Shown here: in pieces, positions 41,302 through 48,441 of the stretch
Position numbering within the stretch: the stretch's first letter is position 1
Layout: each line of letters opens with the position of its first letter
Source of the DNA: Mesobacillus sp. S13
GTDB lineage: Bacteria; Bacillota; Bacilli; Bacillales; Cytobacillaceae
Assembly: GCF_020422885.1 (NCBI RefSeq)
Contig: NZ_CP084622.1
Coordinates: 1,135,001 to 1,199,000 of the forward strand
Length of the DNA: 64,000 nucleotides
Direction of reading: 5' to 3'
Notes under the pieces: model-generated
Seen by the model: only the letters and a program-made list of their open reading frames with translations
The model's database searches: none
Told to the model about the DNA's origin: nothing
Made by a program: the position numbers and the translations under genes

Positions 41302-43729
41302 AAATAGCATAGTCCGGCGTTACCTTTTCCTGATGGGGGTATTCATTGGCGCATTCTTGTTGCTGGCAGGTATCCTGCTGTATTCTTTTAACGAGCTGAA
41401 TGAAGAATATACATCAAAGAACAGCCAGCTTGAGAAAAAAGAACGGCTGGTTCAGGAGATGGAGGCAGCTTTTATACAGGCCTTCATGGATATCCGCGGT
41501 TACTTTGCATATGGTACAGAAGGTTTGAAGAAAAATGCGCTTAAGCAAGAGCCGCAGATTTTGAATTCCATGAAGCAGCTTGCGGAAATGGAAGAAGATT
41601 ATCAAGATCAGGCATTCCTAAATAAGGTAGACGATTTCAGAGAATATTATTTTATTGACGTTCTGCCTGTCACTCTGGAAGAATATGAAAAAGGGAATAT
41701 TGAGGCTGTCAAAGCGACTGCGAATGGTGGAGCAACAAAGAAAATTGAGGCCATTAAGACAGAAATCAATGAATATAATAAGGCAGTCAATGACCAAATT
41801 GATGCGAATTTTAATGAACTTAAGAAAATCCAGACCTATGTACAGATCGTTTTTGTTGCTTTTGTCCTCGTATTCCTGATTGTCCTGCTGCGGATCACAA
41901 GGTTGATGTTCAGTGAGATTGCCAGGCCGCTTGCAGGATTTGCATTAGCTGCCAATGAGATTGCCTATGGCAGGGAGGCGGTCATCGAAGTCGAAAAAGA
42001 CCGTAATGATGAACTTGGGGTGCTGTCGATCGCCTTTAATCGAATGCTTGAGGGAATCCAGGAAAACGAACAAAATCTGCTTGCCCAAAACGAAGAGCTA
42101 GTGGCCCAACAGGATGAGCTCCATGCGCAGCAGCTAGAGCTTCAGGAGGCTCTTGAGTTTGTAAAAAACAATGAGCAGAAGCTTAGCAACAGGAATGAAC
42201 TGATCAACAAATTGGCTAATTCGCTTGATAAGCAAGAGGTTCTGGAAAGTGCGGTCTTGAATATGTGCCCCATCATCGGTGCCGAAAAAGGAATCATAGC
42301 ATTTATCGAAGACTCAACATATGCTTCATATGGAATATCAACTGGAGGAGTCAAACAGTTCAGGGACAATCTTCTGTTCAGCGGAGTGATTGACCGATTG
42401 AAGATGGAGCGCAAGCCTTTTGCCACGAAAAGGCAAGCGATGGAGGAGGAGAAGGGTTTCCATACTGGTAATCTCCTTTCTTTTGACCTGTATATCCCAA
42501 TCTTTTTATCTGGGAAAAAACTGATTGCCGTTATGGCCTTCAGCCGCTATGATGCACCTTTTGATAGCCGGGATATGGAAGAGTATGAGGCGATGGCGAA
42601 GAATGTCGGTATTGCGATGGAAAAGATCAATATATATCAAGCATCTGAAGAAGCCAGGCGCTTGAATCAGGAAATTCTGGATACTATCCAGGAGGGTATT
42701 CAGTTAGTCAATACGGAGGGCGAAATTCTCCAGGTCAATAAAAAGTTCTGTGAGCTATTCGGATGCCAGGAGAAGCTTCAAGGTTTGACCGGTTGTTCGT
42801 GGACCGAATGGATTGTCCTATTGGCGGATACGATTGAAGAAGCCGATGATTTCATCCACTTTTTGAAATCAGAAGTTGCCAGTCAGGAAAAATATCCATC
42901 TAACGAGGTGCAATTCATCTATAGAAACAAAGAAGGTAAGGTTTTCAAGGTATATTGTGAAGGACTTTTCGATGGAAGTACGAAGTTAGGCACAATTTTC
43001 GTACATCGCAATATAACAAAAGAGTTCGAAGTAGACAGGATCAAATCCGAATTTGTCAGTACGGTCAGTCATGAACTCCGAACACCGCTGGCAAGCATTC
43101 TTGGCTTTACCGAATTGATGCTCAACAGAGAGTTAAAACTCGACCGCCAGAAGAAATATTTATCGACTATTCACGATGAAGCAGGAAGATTGACTGATTT
43201 AATCAATGATTTTCTCGATATCCAGCGGATGGAATCAGGAAAACAGGAATATGAGAAAAAACAGCTGGCCGTGCTGCCAATCATCAAGAAGGTAATCGAG
43301 CTTCAAAAAGTCCAGTCGGAGAAGCATGAATTAGCCTTAGAGTTCCTAGGTGGCCTTGATATTGTCATCGGGGATGCAGGGAAATTAGAGCAGGCACTGA
43401 CAAACCTGATTCATAATGCAATTAAGTATTCACCGGAAGGCGGCAAGGTCGGAGTGGTTGTTTTTGAAAAAGACGGCCAGGTGAACATAGAAATCCAGGA
43501 TGAAGGCCTTGGAATCCCTCCTGAAGCTATCGATAGACTTTTCGAAAAGTTTTATCGTGTGGATAATTCCGATCGCAGGGCCATTGGAGGGACAGGCCTT
43601 GGGCTTGCTATTGTTAAGGAAATCATCCAAGACCACGGTGGAGAAATAAGGGTTAAATCACAGTTTGGAAAAGGAAGTACCTTCACCATCTCTCTGCCTG
43701 TTTCAGACTGCCAGACTGATTTAGCGTGA
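41279..43729 (+). CDS. Hybrid-sensor histidine kinase with HAMP, GAF and PAS domains
   Basis: The 816-residue kinase has TM1 (about 13-33), an extracellular helical sensor (about 35-185), TM2 (about 186-206), HAMP (about 210-265), a coiled coil rich in Glu/Gln (260-310), a GAF domain (about 310-460), a PAS domain (about 465-580), HisKA with H598 in VSHELRTPLASILGF, and HATPase with LIHNAIKYSPEGG, IQDEGLGIPPE and GGTGLGLAIVKEI. It lacks a receiver of its own, and a separate one is encoded just upstream. It is the last gene of the operon and ends at a terminator. The signal is unknown. Confidence 0.93.
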   Translation: MKKIQFNKNSIVRRYLFLMGVFIGAFLLLAGILLYSFNELNEEYTSKNSQLEKKERLVQEMEAAFIQAFMDIRGYFAYGTEGLKKNALKQEPQILNSMKQLAEMEEDYQDQAFLNKVDDFREYYFIDVLPVTLEEYEKGNIEAVKATANGGATKKIEAIKTEINEYNKAVNDQIDANFNELKKIQTYVQIVFVAFVLVFLIVLLRITRLMFSEIARPLAGFALAANEIAYGREAVIEVEKDRNDELGVLSIAFNRMLEGIQENEQNLLAQNEELVAQQDELHAQQLELQEALEFVKNNEQKLSNRNELINKLANSLDKQEVLESAVLNMCPIIGAEKGIIAFIEDSTYASYGISTGGVKQFRDNLLFSGVIDRLKMERKPFATKRQAMEEEKGFHTGNLLSFDLYIPIFLSGKKLIAVMAFSRYDAPFDSRDMEEYEAMAKNVGIAMEKINIYQASEEARRLNQEILDTIQEGIQLVNTEGEILQVNKKFCELFGCQEKLQGLTGCSWTEWIVLLADTIEEADDFIHFLKSEVASQEKYPSNEVQFIYRNKEGKVFKVYCEGLFDGSTKLGTIFVHRNITKEFEVDRIKSEFVSTVSHELRTPLASILGFTELMLNRELKLDRQKKYLSTIHDEAGRLTDLINDFLDIQRMESGKQEYEKKQLAVLPIIKKVIELQKVQSEKHELALEFLGGLDIVIGDAGKLEQALTNLIHNAIKYSPEGGKVGVVVFEKDGQVNIEIQDEGLGIPPEAIDRLFEKFYRVDNSDRRAIGGTGLGLAIVKEIIQDHGGEIRVKSQFGKGSTFTISLPVSDCQTDLA

Positions 43730-43748
43730 ACGTAAAGCAAGAGAAATC

Positions 43749-43779
43749 AAAAGGCGGCAGAGATGCCGTCTTTTCTTTT
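43749..43779 (+). terminator. Terminator of the c-di-GMP operon
   Basis: AAAAGGCGGCA pairs with TGCCGTCTTTT around GAGA, with one G-U pair, followed by CTTTT. Confidence 0.85.
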
Positions 43780-43878
43780 GCAGAATGCAGGTTAACAGAA
43801 TGTAGGCGTAATAGTGGATGGATGATGACGGCAGGCGATATACTATTTGTACAAAAATACAGCGGGGAGGAATCCAAT

Positions 43879-44157
43879 GTGGCAAATAACTCGTTAACCC
43901 TATTCACAAGGCCAATGTGAACAGATTGCCAGGAAGCGAAGGAGTTTCTTTCGCGGAATCAGGTAGAATATGAAGAAATCAATGTCCAGGGAGAACCTGA
44001 ACAGGAGAAAAAGCTTAAAGAAGTGACGGGTACTGTTATTGTACCTGCATTCATTTTCATCAGCACGAAGCTCTTTTTCATGAAGGATAAAAAGGTCTTG
44101 ATCGGTTTTGCAAATAACAGGAGCGAAATTGAAAAACTGGTTGGAAATTTGAAATAG
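43879..44157 (+). CDS. Glutaredoxin-like protein with in-frame TGA at the active-site Cys; candidate selenoprotein
   Basis: GTG at 43879 follows GGGGAGG by eight bases. The 93-codon frame runs to TAG at 44155-44157 with one interruption, TGA at 43918-43920 (codon 14). The reading is ...LTLFTRPM-TGA-TDCQEAKEFL, then EINVQGEPEQEKKLKEVTGTVIVPAFIF with the glutaredoxin cis-proline. The TGA replaces the first Cys of the C-x2-C site (C17 is the second), the usual place of selenocysteine in redox selenoproteins. A hairpin at 43936-43954 fits the bacterial SECIS form. Everything else is intact: start, frame, terminator. The alternative is a pseudogene by one Cys-to-stop change. If read through, the product has 92 residues. 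Confidence 0.7.
43936..43954 (+). promoter_or_regulatory. Bacterial SECIS-like hairpin
   Basis: GCGAAGG (43936-43942) pairs with CUUUCGC (43948-43954), including one G-U pair, around the loop AGUUU. The G at loop position 2 is 24 nt after the TGA. The published bacterial SECIS model asks for a G in the first two loop positions, about 16-37 nt from the UGA. The hairpin lies in codons that also fit the protein. Confidence 0.55.
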
Positions 44158-44171
44158 AGGATAGACAAATG

Positions 44172-44205
44172 AGGGTGTCCATTTAATTTTGGGACATCTT
44201 TTTAT
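44172..44205 (+). terminator. Terminator after the glutaredoxin-like gene
   Basis: GGTGTCC (44174-44180) pairs with GGACATC (44192-44198), one G-U pair, followed by T6. Confidence 0.75.
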
Positions 44206-44302
44206 ATTGGGTTGAAAAATTATAATGACATGGAACCAATCATAGCAACATAAATTATAATATATAACTCTATGAGAAGGAGGTTAACATTTTAATTCCG
44301 AG

Positions 44303-44331
44303 TTGACTTATCAGAATACATGTATTATATT
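44303..44331 (+). promoter_or_regulatory. Sigma-A promoter of tcyP
   Basis: TTGACT (44303-44308), a 17-bp spacer and TATATT (44326-44331), 34 bp before the start codon. Confidence 0.7.
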
Positions 44332-44364
44332 ATTTCAGAAAGATAACATAGGAGGGGAAAATCA

Positions 44365-45753
44365 GTGACCACTGGACTAGTGATTCTAAATATTGCAATC
44401 ATGCTGGGCATTATAGCTGTTTTATTTTACTTACAAAAGAAACATGTATCATTTTCTAAAAGAGTATTCATTGCACTCGGAATCGGGATTATCTTCGGTT
44501 TCGCACTGCAATTCATTTATGGAGCGGGTTCCGAAATCCTTGCCAAGAGTACGGATTGGTTCTCGATTGTCGGAAGCGGTTATGTAAAGTTCTTGCAAAT
44601 GATCGTAATGCCGCTCGTATTTATATCCATTTTGGCAGCTTTCACGAAGTTAAAGTTGACAAATAATATCGGGAAAATTTCTACATTGATTCTTGGCCTG
44701 CTGGTTGGCACGACCGCTGTAGCGGCTGCTGTAGGGATTGCCACGGCTGTTGGTTTCGACCTTGAAGCAGTACAAATCACTCAGGGTGAGGCAGAACAGG
44801 CACGTGCAGCGAAGCTTGAGGAAACGTATGGAGGAATCGAAGGGCGTACAATGCCTCAGCAAATTCTGGACCTCCTGCCAGCCAATCCATTCCTTGATTT
44901 CACTGGGGCAAGGCCAACTTCAACCATTTCAGTGGTAATTTTTGCAGCGTTCCTGGGTATCGCTTTCCTGGGAGTCAGAAGGAAATCACCTGATCAGGCA
45001 GAGCTTTTCGCCAAGATTGTGGATGCTTTCTATGCCATCATCATGAGGGTTGTTACGTTGATCTTGAGGCTGACTCCATACGGTGTTCTGGCAATCATGA
45101 CGAAGACAGTGGCTTTAAGTGATTTCGATGCGATCTTGAAATTAGGTAAGTTCGTAGTCGCCTCTTACGTTGCGCTTGGAATCATGTTCATCATCCACTT
45201 GATATTACTGACCATTGCCGGACTGAATCCAGTCACTTATGTGAAGAAAGCATTCCCAGTGCTTGCGTTTGCTTTCACTTCAAGAACAAGTGCGGGGGCA
45301 TTGCCGTTGAATATCAAAACACAACGTTCTTTGGGAGTACCTGAAGGGATTGCGAACTTTGCAGGCTCCTTTGGACTATCGATCGGACAAAACGGCTGTG
45401 CGGGTATTTATCCTGCCATGCTGGCAGTCATGATTGCACCGTCGGTTGGTATAGATCCATTGACACCGTCATTTATCGCAACCGTCATCGCAATCGTAGC
45501 GATCAGTTCCTTCGGAGTTGCTGGAGTCGGTGGCGGCGCCACATTCGCAGCTCTTCTGGTTCTATCAGCATTGAATCTGCCGGTAGCACTTGCTGGTTTG
45601 CTGATTTCAATCGAACCATTGATTGATATGGGACGTACCGCAGTGAATGTAAGCGGCTCGATGACATCTGGTATCCTGACAAGCAGAATCACAAAAGAAA
45701 TTGATTCATCCGTCTATACAGATATGAATCAAAAAATCGAAGCAGAAGCTTAA
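44365..45753 (+). CDS. tcyP: L-cystine symporter TcyP
   Basis: The 462-residue sodium/proton-coupled carrier of the dicarboxylate/amino-acid:cation symporter family closely follows B. subtilis TcyP (463 residues), which imports cystine. Marks are the N-terminal YFLQKKHVSFSKRVFIALG, the re-entrant loop FTSRTSAGALPLNIKTQRSLGVPEGIANFAGSFGLSIGQNGCAGIYPAM and GVAGVGGGATFAALLVLSALNLPVALAG. The start is GTG behind AGGAGGGG. It adjoins the glutaredoxin-like gene, a thematic fit in thiol metabolism, but the two have separate signals. Sulfur control (CymR) is known for B. subtilis tcyP; I cannot confirm a CymR box here. Confidence 0.93.
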   Translation: MTTGLVILNIAIMLGIIAVLFYLQKKHVSFSKRVFIALGIGIIFGFALQFIYGAGSEILAKSTDWFSIVGSGYVKFLQMIVMPLVFISILAAFTKLKLTNNIGKISTLILGLLVGTTAVAAAVGIATAVGFDLEAVQITQGEAEQARAAKLEETYGGIEGRTMPQQILDLLPANPFLDFTGARPTSTISVVIFAAFLGIAFLGVRRKSPDQAELFAKIVDAFYAIIMRVVTLILRLTPYGVLAIMTKTVALSDFDAILKLGKFVVASYVALGIMFIIHLILLTIAGLNPVTYVKKAFPVLAFAFTSRTSAGALPLNIKTQRSLGVPEGIANFAGSFGLSIGQNGCAGIYPAMLAVMIAPSVGIDPLTPSFIATVIAIVAISSFGVAGVGGGATFAALLVLSALNLPVALAGLLISIEPLIDMGRTAVNVSGSMTSGILTSRITKEIDSSVYTDMNQKIEAEA

Positions 45754-45756
45754 TTA

Positions 45757-45800
45757 GAAAAGCACAAGCACTGCAAGGCAGACGAAAGAAACCTCGGTGC
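45757..45800. repeat. GAAAAGCACAAGC-type element after tcyP
   Basis: GAAAAGCACAAGCAC directly after the stop resembles GAAAAGCGCAAGTGCC after yhbH (10756). Confidence 0.35.
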
Positions 45801-45821
45801 CGAAATTTATTTTGATAAAGA

Positions 45822-45867
45822 GAATGCAAAAGCCAGCCAAGGAAACTTTGGCTGGCTTTTGCATTCC
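45822..45867. terminator. Bidirectional terminator between tcyP and the YitT gene
   Basis: A perfect 19-bp stem (45822-45840 with 45848-45866) encloses a 7-base loop. Confidence 0.93.
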
Positions 45868-45874
45868 CAAAAAA

Positions 45875-46450
45875 TCAATGAACAATATCCTTTTTTATCA
45901 CACACAATGATGTCATCAATCCCACACAGGTGATTGTAAGCAGAGAATAGAAGAATTTTTCCATTCCAATGATCTTCAATCCCGATAAAACCACAATTCC
46001 GTCTATGAGGAAAATCAAGATTCCAACGTTCACTGGAAAAAATTTATGAATCAGCTGGGCTAATAAATCCATCCCGCCAGTACTCGTTTCATAGCGCAGC
46101 ATCAAGCCGATTCCACAGCCGACTAAGATCCCTCCCAGGATTGAGCTTGGGAGAATGCCCAGGTGGATTCCTTTTTCAACAGGTGCGAATAAATCTATGA
46201 AAAAGCTTGAGACCAATAAACCATTCAGGCTGTGAAAAAAGTATTTCCGTTCCAATATCCATGCCAATACGTAAAGGGGGATACTCAGGAAGATCATCGT
46301 AAGACCTGTAGGAAATCCGTAAAAGTAATGAATGATCAACCCTATTCCAATCATGCCGCCGTCCAGGAGATGGTGAGGGACCAGAAATCCATTCACTCCT
46401 ACTCCAAGCAATATGCTTCCCACAAGTACAGCAAGAATTTTACCCATCAT
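45875..46450 (-). CDS. YitT family membrane protein (short form)
   Basis: A 191-residue protein with five to six membrane helices of the DUF161/YitT type: ILLGVGVNGFLVPHHLLDGGMIGIGLIIHYFYGFPTGLTMIFLSIPLYVLAW and SSILGGILVGCGIGLMLRYETSTGGMDLLAQLIHKF. It stops before the cytosolic DUF2179 domain that most YitT proteins have, so it is a short member. Function is unknown. GGTGAT-type weak site precedes the ATG. It is convergent with tcyP and upstream of, but separate from, the purine permease. Confidence 0.87.
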   Translation of the reverse strand: MMGKILAVLVGSILLGVGVNGFLVPHHLLDGGMIGIGLIIHYFYGFPTGLTMIFLSIPLYVLAWILERKYFFHSLNGLLVSSFFIDLFAPVEKGIHLGILPSSILGGILVGCGIGLMLRYETSTGGMDLLAQLIHKFFPVNVGILIFLIDGIVVLSGLKIIGMEKFFYSLLTITCVGLMTSLCVIKKDIVH

Positions 46451-46553
46451 CCGAGATCACCTGCCTTGTCCCTTCTCCCATTATTTTTATGTGGAAAGAC
46501 AAGCGTTAGAACTCGAATATAAGCGTAATATTCAGGGATGAACCATCAGGGAG

Positions 46554-46590
46554 AAAAAAAACAGAACCTTCCATTTGGCAGGTTCTGTTT
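46554..46590 (-). terminator. Terminator after the second purine permease (minus strand)
   Basis: ACAGAACCT (46561-46569) pairs with AGGTTCTGT (46580-46588); the A run at 46554-46560 is the U tract. Confidence 0.88.
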
Positions 46591-46602
46591 GGCTTAAATA
46601 TT

Positions 46603-47904
46603 TTAGTGAGGCAGGAATGCCAGCTGGTAGAAGAACAGCACAGCGAATACATAGAGAAGCGGGTGGACTTCACGCCATTGTCCTTTTACAACCTTTAGTA
46701 AAGGATAAGAAATGAAGCCAAGAGCGATCCCTGTTGCAATGCTTGAAGTAAGCGGCATGCTCAGGATGATCAGGAAAGCAGGGAAGGCTTCATCTAGTTC
46801 ATCCCAGCTGATTTGAGAGATGCTTCCCATCATCAGGCTTCCGACAATGATCAATGCAGGTGCAGTAATAGCTGACAATCCAGATACCGCACTTACAAGC
46901 GGCCCGAAGAAAGCAGCGACAATGAACAGCCCAGCTACCGTCAGTGAGGTTAGCCCGGTGCGTCCTCCTGCTGCAACACCTGATGATGATTCAATGTAAG
47001 CTGTCGTAGGGCTTGTACCGAACATGGCACCAGCAGCAGTGGCGATTGAGTCAGAAAGCAGAGCTTCCCTGGCACGGGGCATCGTATTCCCTTTCATCAA
47101 TCCAGCCTGGTGCGCAACTCCGATCATTGTGCCGGTAGTATCAAAAATGGTCACAAGGATAAAAGAAAACACTACAGCGTATAAGCTGTTCTGAATAACA
47201 TCCATCAAGGCTGTCCAAGGATTTAGGACAATCATCCCTTCTGGAAGAGATGGCATCGACATGAACCCTTGATTGAATTCGAGTTGGCCAGTAAAAAAGG
47301 CGATGATCGCCGTAACGACCATTCCAAGGAACAAAGCGCCATTAACCTTTAAAACCATTAAGATAAGCGTAATTGCAAGACCAGCTAGAGCAAGCATAGC
47401 AGATGGAGAATGTAAGTCACCAAGTCCAACCAAGTTCGAAGGATGGCTTGTGATGATTCCTGTCAGACGCAAACCGATAAAAGCAATGAACAGGCCGATT
47501 CCGGCTGTGATTCCATGCTTCAAGTTGGCCGGAATCGCCTCAATCAATTTTTCGCGAAAAGGAGTAAGAGACAAGATGACAAATATCAAACCTGCGATAA
47601 AAACTGCAGCGAATGCAGTCTCATATGAAATGTTTTGATGATTGCCAACAACAGAGTAAGCAAAGTAAGCGTTAAGCCCCATACCCGGAGCAATCGCGAT
47701 AGGATAATTAGCAAATAAAGCCATCCACAGCGTACCGATCACCGCAGCAATGATTGTCGCTGTAAATACCTGCTCGAAAGGAACACCGGCATCGGCGAGG
47801 ATGATAGGGTTGACAACCACGATATAGACCATCGTAAAGAAAGTCGTTATACCAGCCATCATTTCTGTTTTTACATTCGTGTTGTTCTCTTTTAATTTAA
47901 ACAT
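46603..47904 (-). CDS. pbuO: Adenine/hypoxanthine permease (NCS2, AzgA/PbuO type)
   Basis: The 433-residue permease is a paralog of the one at 22456-23748. It shares KTEMMAGITTFFTMVYIVVVNP, GMGLNAYFAYSVVG, FDTTGTMIGVAHQAGL and TSPTTAYIESSSGVAAGGRTGLTSL. The ATG at 47904 follows GGAGG by five bases. Its promoter (TTGTAA-N17-TATTAT on the minus strand) overlaps two inverted CGAA-containing boxes like PurR sites, whereas the paralog has a riboswitch. The likely job is purine base uptake under purine limitation. Symbol given by type; which base it prefers is not certain. Confidence 0.9.
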   Translation of the reverse strand: MFKLKENNTNVKTEMMAGITTFFTMVYIVVVNPIILADAGVPFEQVFTATIIAAVIGTLWMALFANYPIAIAPGMGLNAYFAYSVVGNHQNISYETAFAAVFIAGLIFVILSLTPFREKLIEAIPANLKHGITAGIGLFIAFIGLRLTGIITSHPSNLVGLGDLHSPSAMLALAGLAITLILMVLKVNGALFLGMVVTAIIAFFTGQLEFNQGFMSMPSLPEGMIVLNPWTALMDVIQNSLYAVVFSFILVTIFDTTGTMIGVAHQAGLMKGNTMPRAREALLSDSIATAAGAMFGTSPTTAYIESSSGVAAGGRTGLTSLTVAGLFIVAAFFGPLVSAVSGLSAITAPALIIVGSLMMGSISQISWDELDEAFPAFLIILSMPLTSSIATGIALGFISYPLLKVVKGQWREVHPLLYVFAVLFFYQLAFLPH

Positions 47905-47916
47905 GAGTTCCTCCAA

Positions 47917-47975
47917 AAATACGAACGATTTTTAAACACAATAAATATAATATTCGTTTTTAAGGACTTTTACAA
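47917..47975 (-). promoter_or_regulatory. Promoter and PurR-type operator of the second purine permease
   Basis: On the minus strand TTGTAA (47970-47975), 17 bp, TATTAT (47947-47952). AAATACGAACGAT (47917-47929) and the inverted AAAAACGAATATT (47949-47961 on the minus strand) each match the PurBox AWWWCCGAACWWT at 11 of 13 positions. The 19-bp gap is slightly wider than the usual 16-17. Confidence 0.5.
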
Positions 47976-48072
47976 GGGGGGATTTAAAGAAAATCATTTA
48001 ATTCTAGTTCAGTGAGATTGAAAGCCTATGCATCGTTTATCTTCTCCTTAAAAGTATGGATTAATCCGAAAG

Positions 48073-48320
48073 ATACCCTTAGGTGAGGTTTTCTTCTTCA
48101 TAAGGGTACGATTCGAGTTGAACCATACCCTTATGTGAGGATTTACTTCTTCATAAGGATACGATTCGGGGTGAACCATATCCTTATGTGAGGGTTTTCC
48201 TCTTCATAAGGATACGATTCGAGTTGAACCATACCCTTATGCGAAGGTTTTCCTCTTCATAAGGATACGATTCGAGTTGAACCATATCCTTATGCAACGA
48301 TATTCTTCCCCATAAGGGTG
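48073..48320. repeat. Intergenic repeat family B, exact 53-bp period
   Basis: Four full hairpin units start at 48099, 48152, 48205 and 48258, each exactly 53 bp apart, with partial units at 48073 and 48311. Each has arms CATAAGGRTA/TAYCCTTATG around a 17-base loop (CGATTCGAGTTGAACCA) and a 16-base linker. The arms of units 1, 2 and 4 match with compensatory changes (GGG/CCC versus GGA/TCC). The array fills most of 47976-48387. Confidence 0.92.
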
Positions 48321-48387
48321 CTGAACAAGCTGAAAAGTTATTTAATGGTGTCATTAACAGTTTGAGAAATTTGAATCGTAATGCGCC

Positions 48388-48435
48388 AAAAAAAACTGCA
48401 GAACAAACACCTTTTCAAGGTTTCGTCTGCAGTCT
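48388..48435 (-). terminator. Terminator after the DHODH-like gene (minus strand)
   Basis: ACTGCAGA (48395-48402) pairs with TCTGCAGT (48426-48433), with inner pairing AAAC.CCTT/AAGG, and an A run at 48388-48395. Confidence 0.85.
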
Positions 48436-48441
48436 TAAATG

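Noticed and set aside
43726..43920. 64-codon frame ending at the TGA of the glutaredoxin-like gene
   Set aside because: Its 5' part runs through the operon terminator; only the last 14 codons, from the GTG at 43879, belong to a gene.
43879..44157. TGA read as tryptophan by a variant genetic code
   Set aside because: Other genes in the window use TGA as a stop (for example the end of the 1083-residue gene at 40919-40921), and Trp at an active-site Cys makes no chemical sense.
44270..44293. Seven-codon leader peptide before tcyP (MRRRLTF)
   Set aside because: It lies upstream of the tcyP promoter and has no attenuator structure after it.
48073..48320. CRISPR array
   Set aside because: Linkers between the repeats are conserved, not unique, and no cas genes are near. 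The same applies to 59116-59590.
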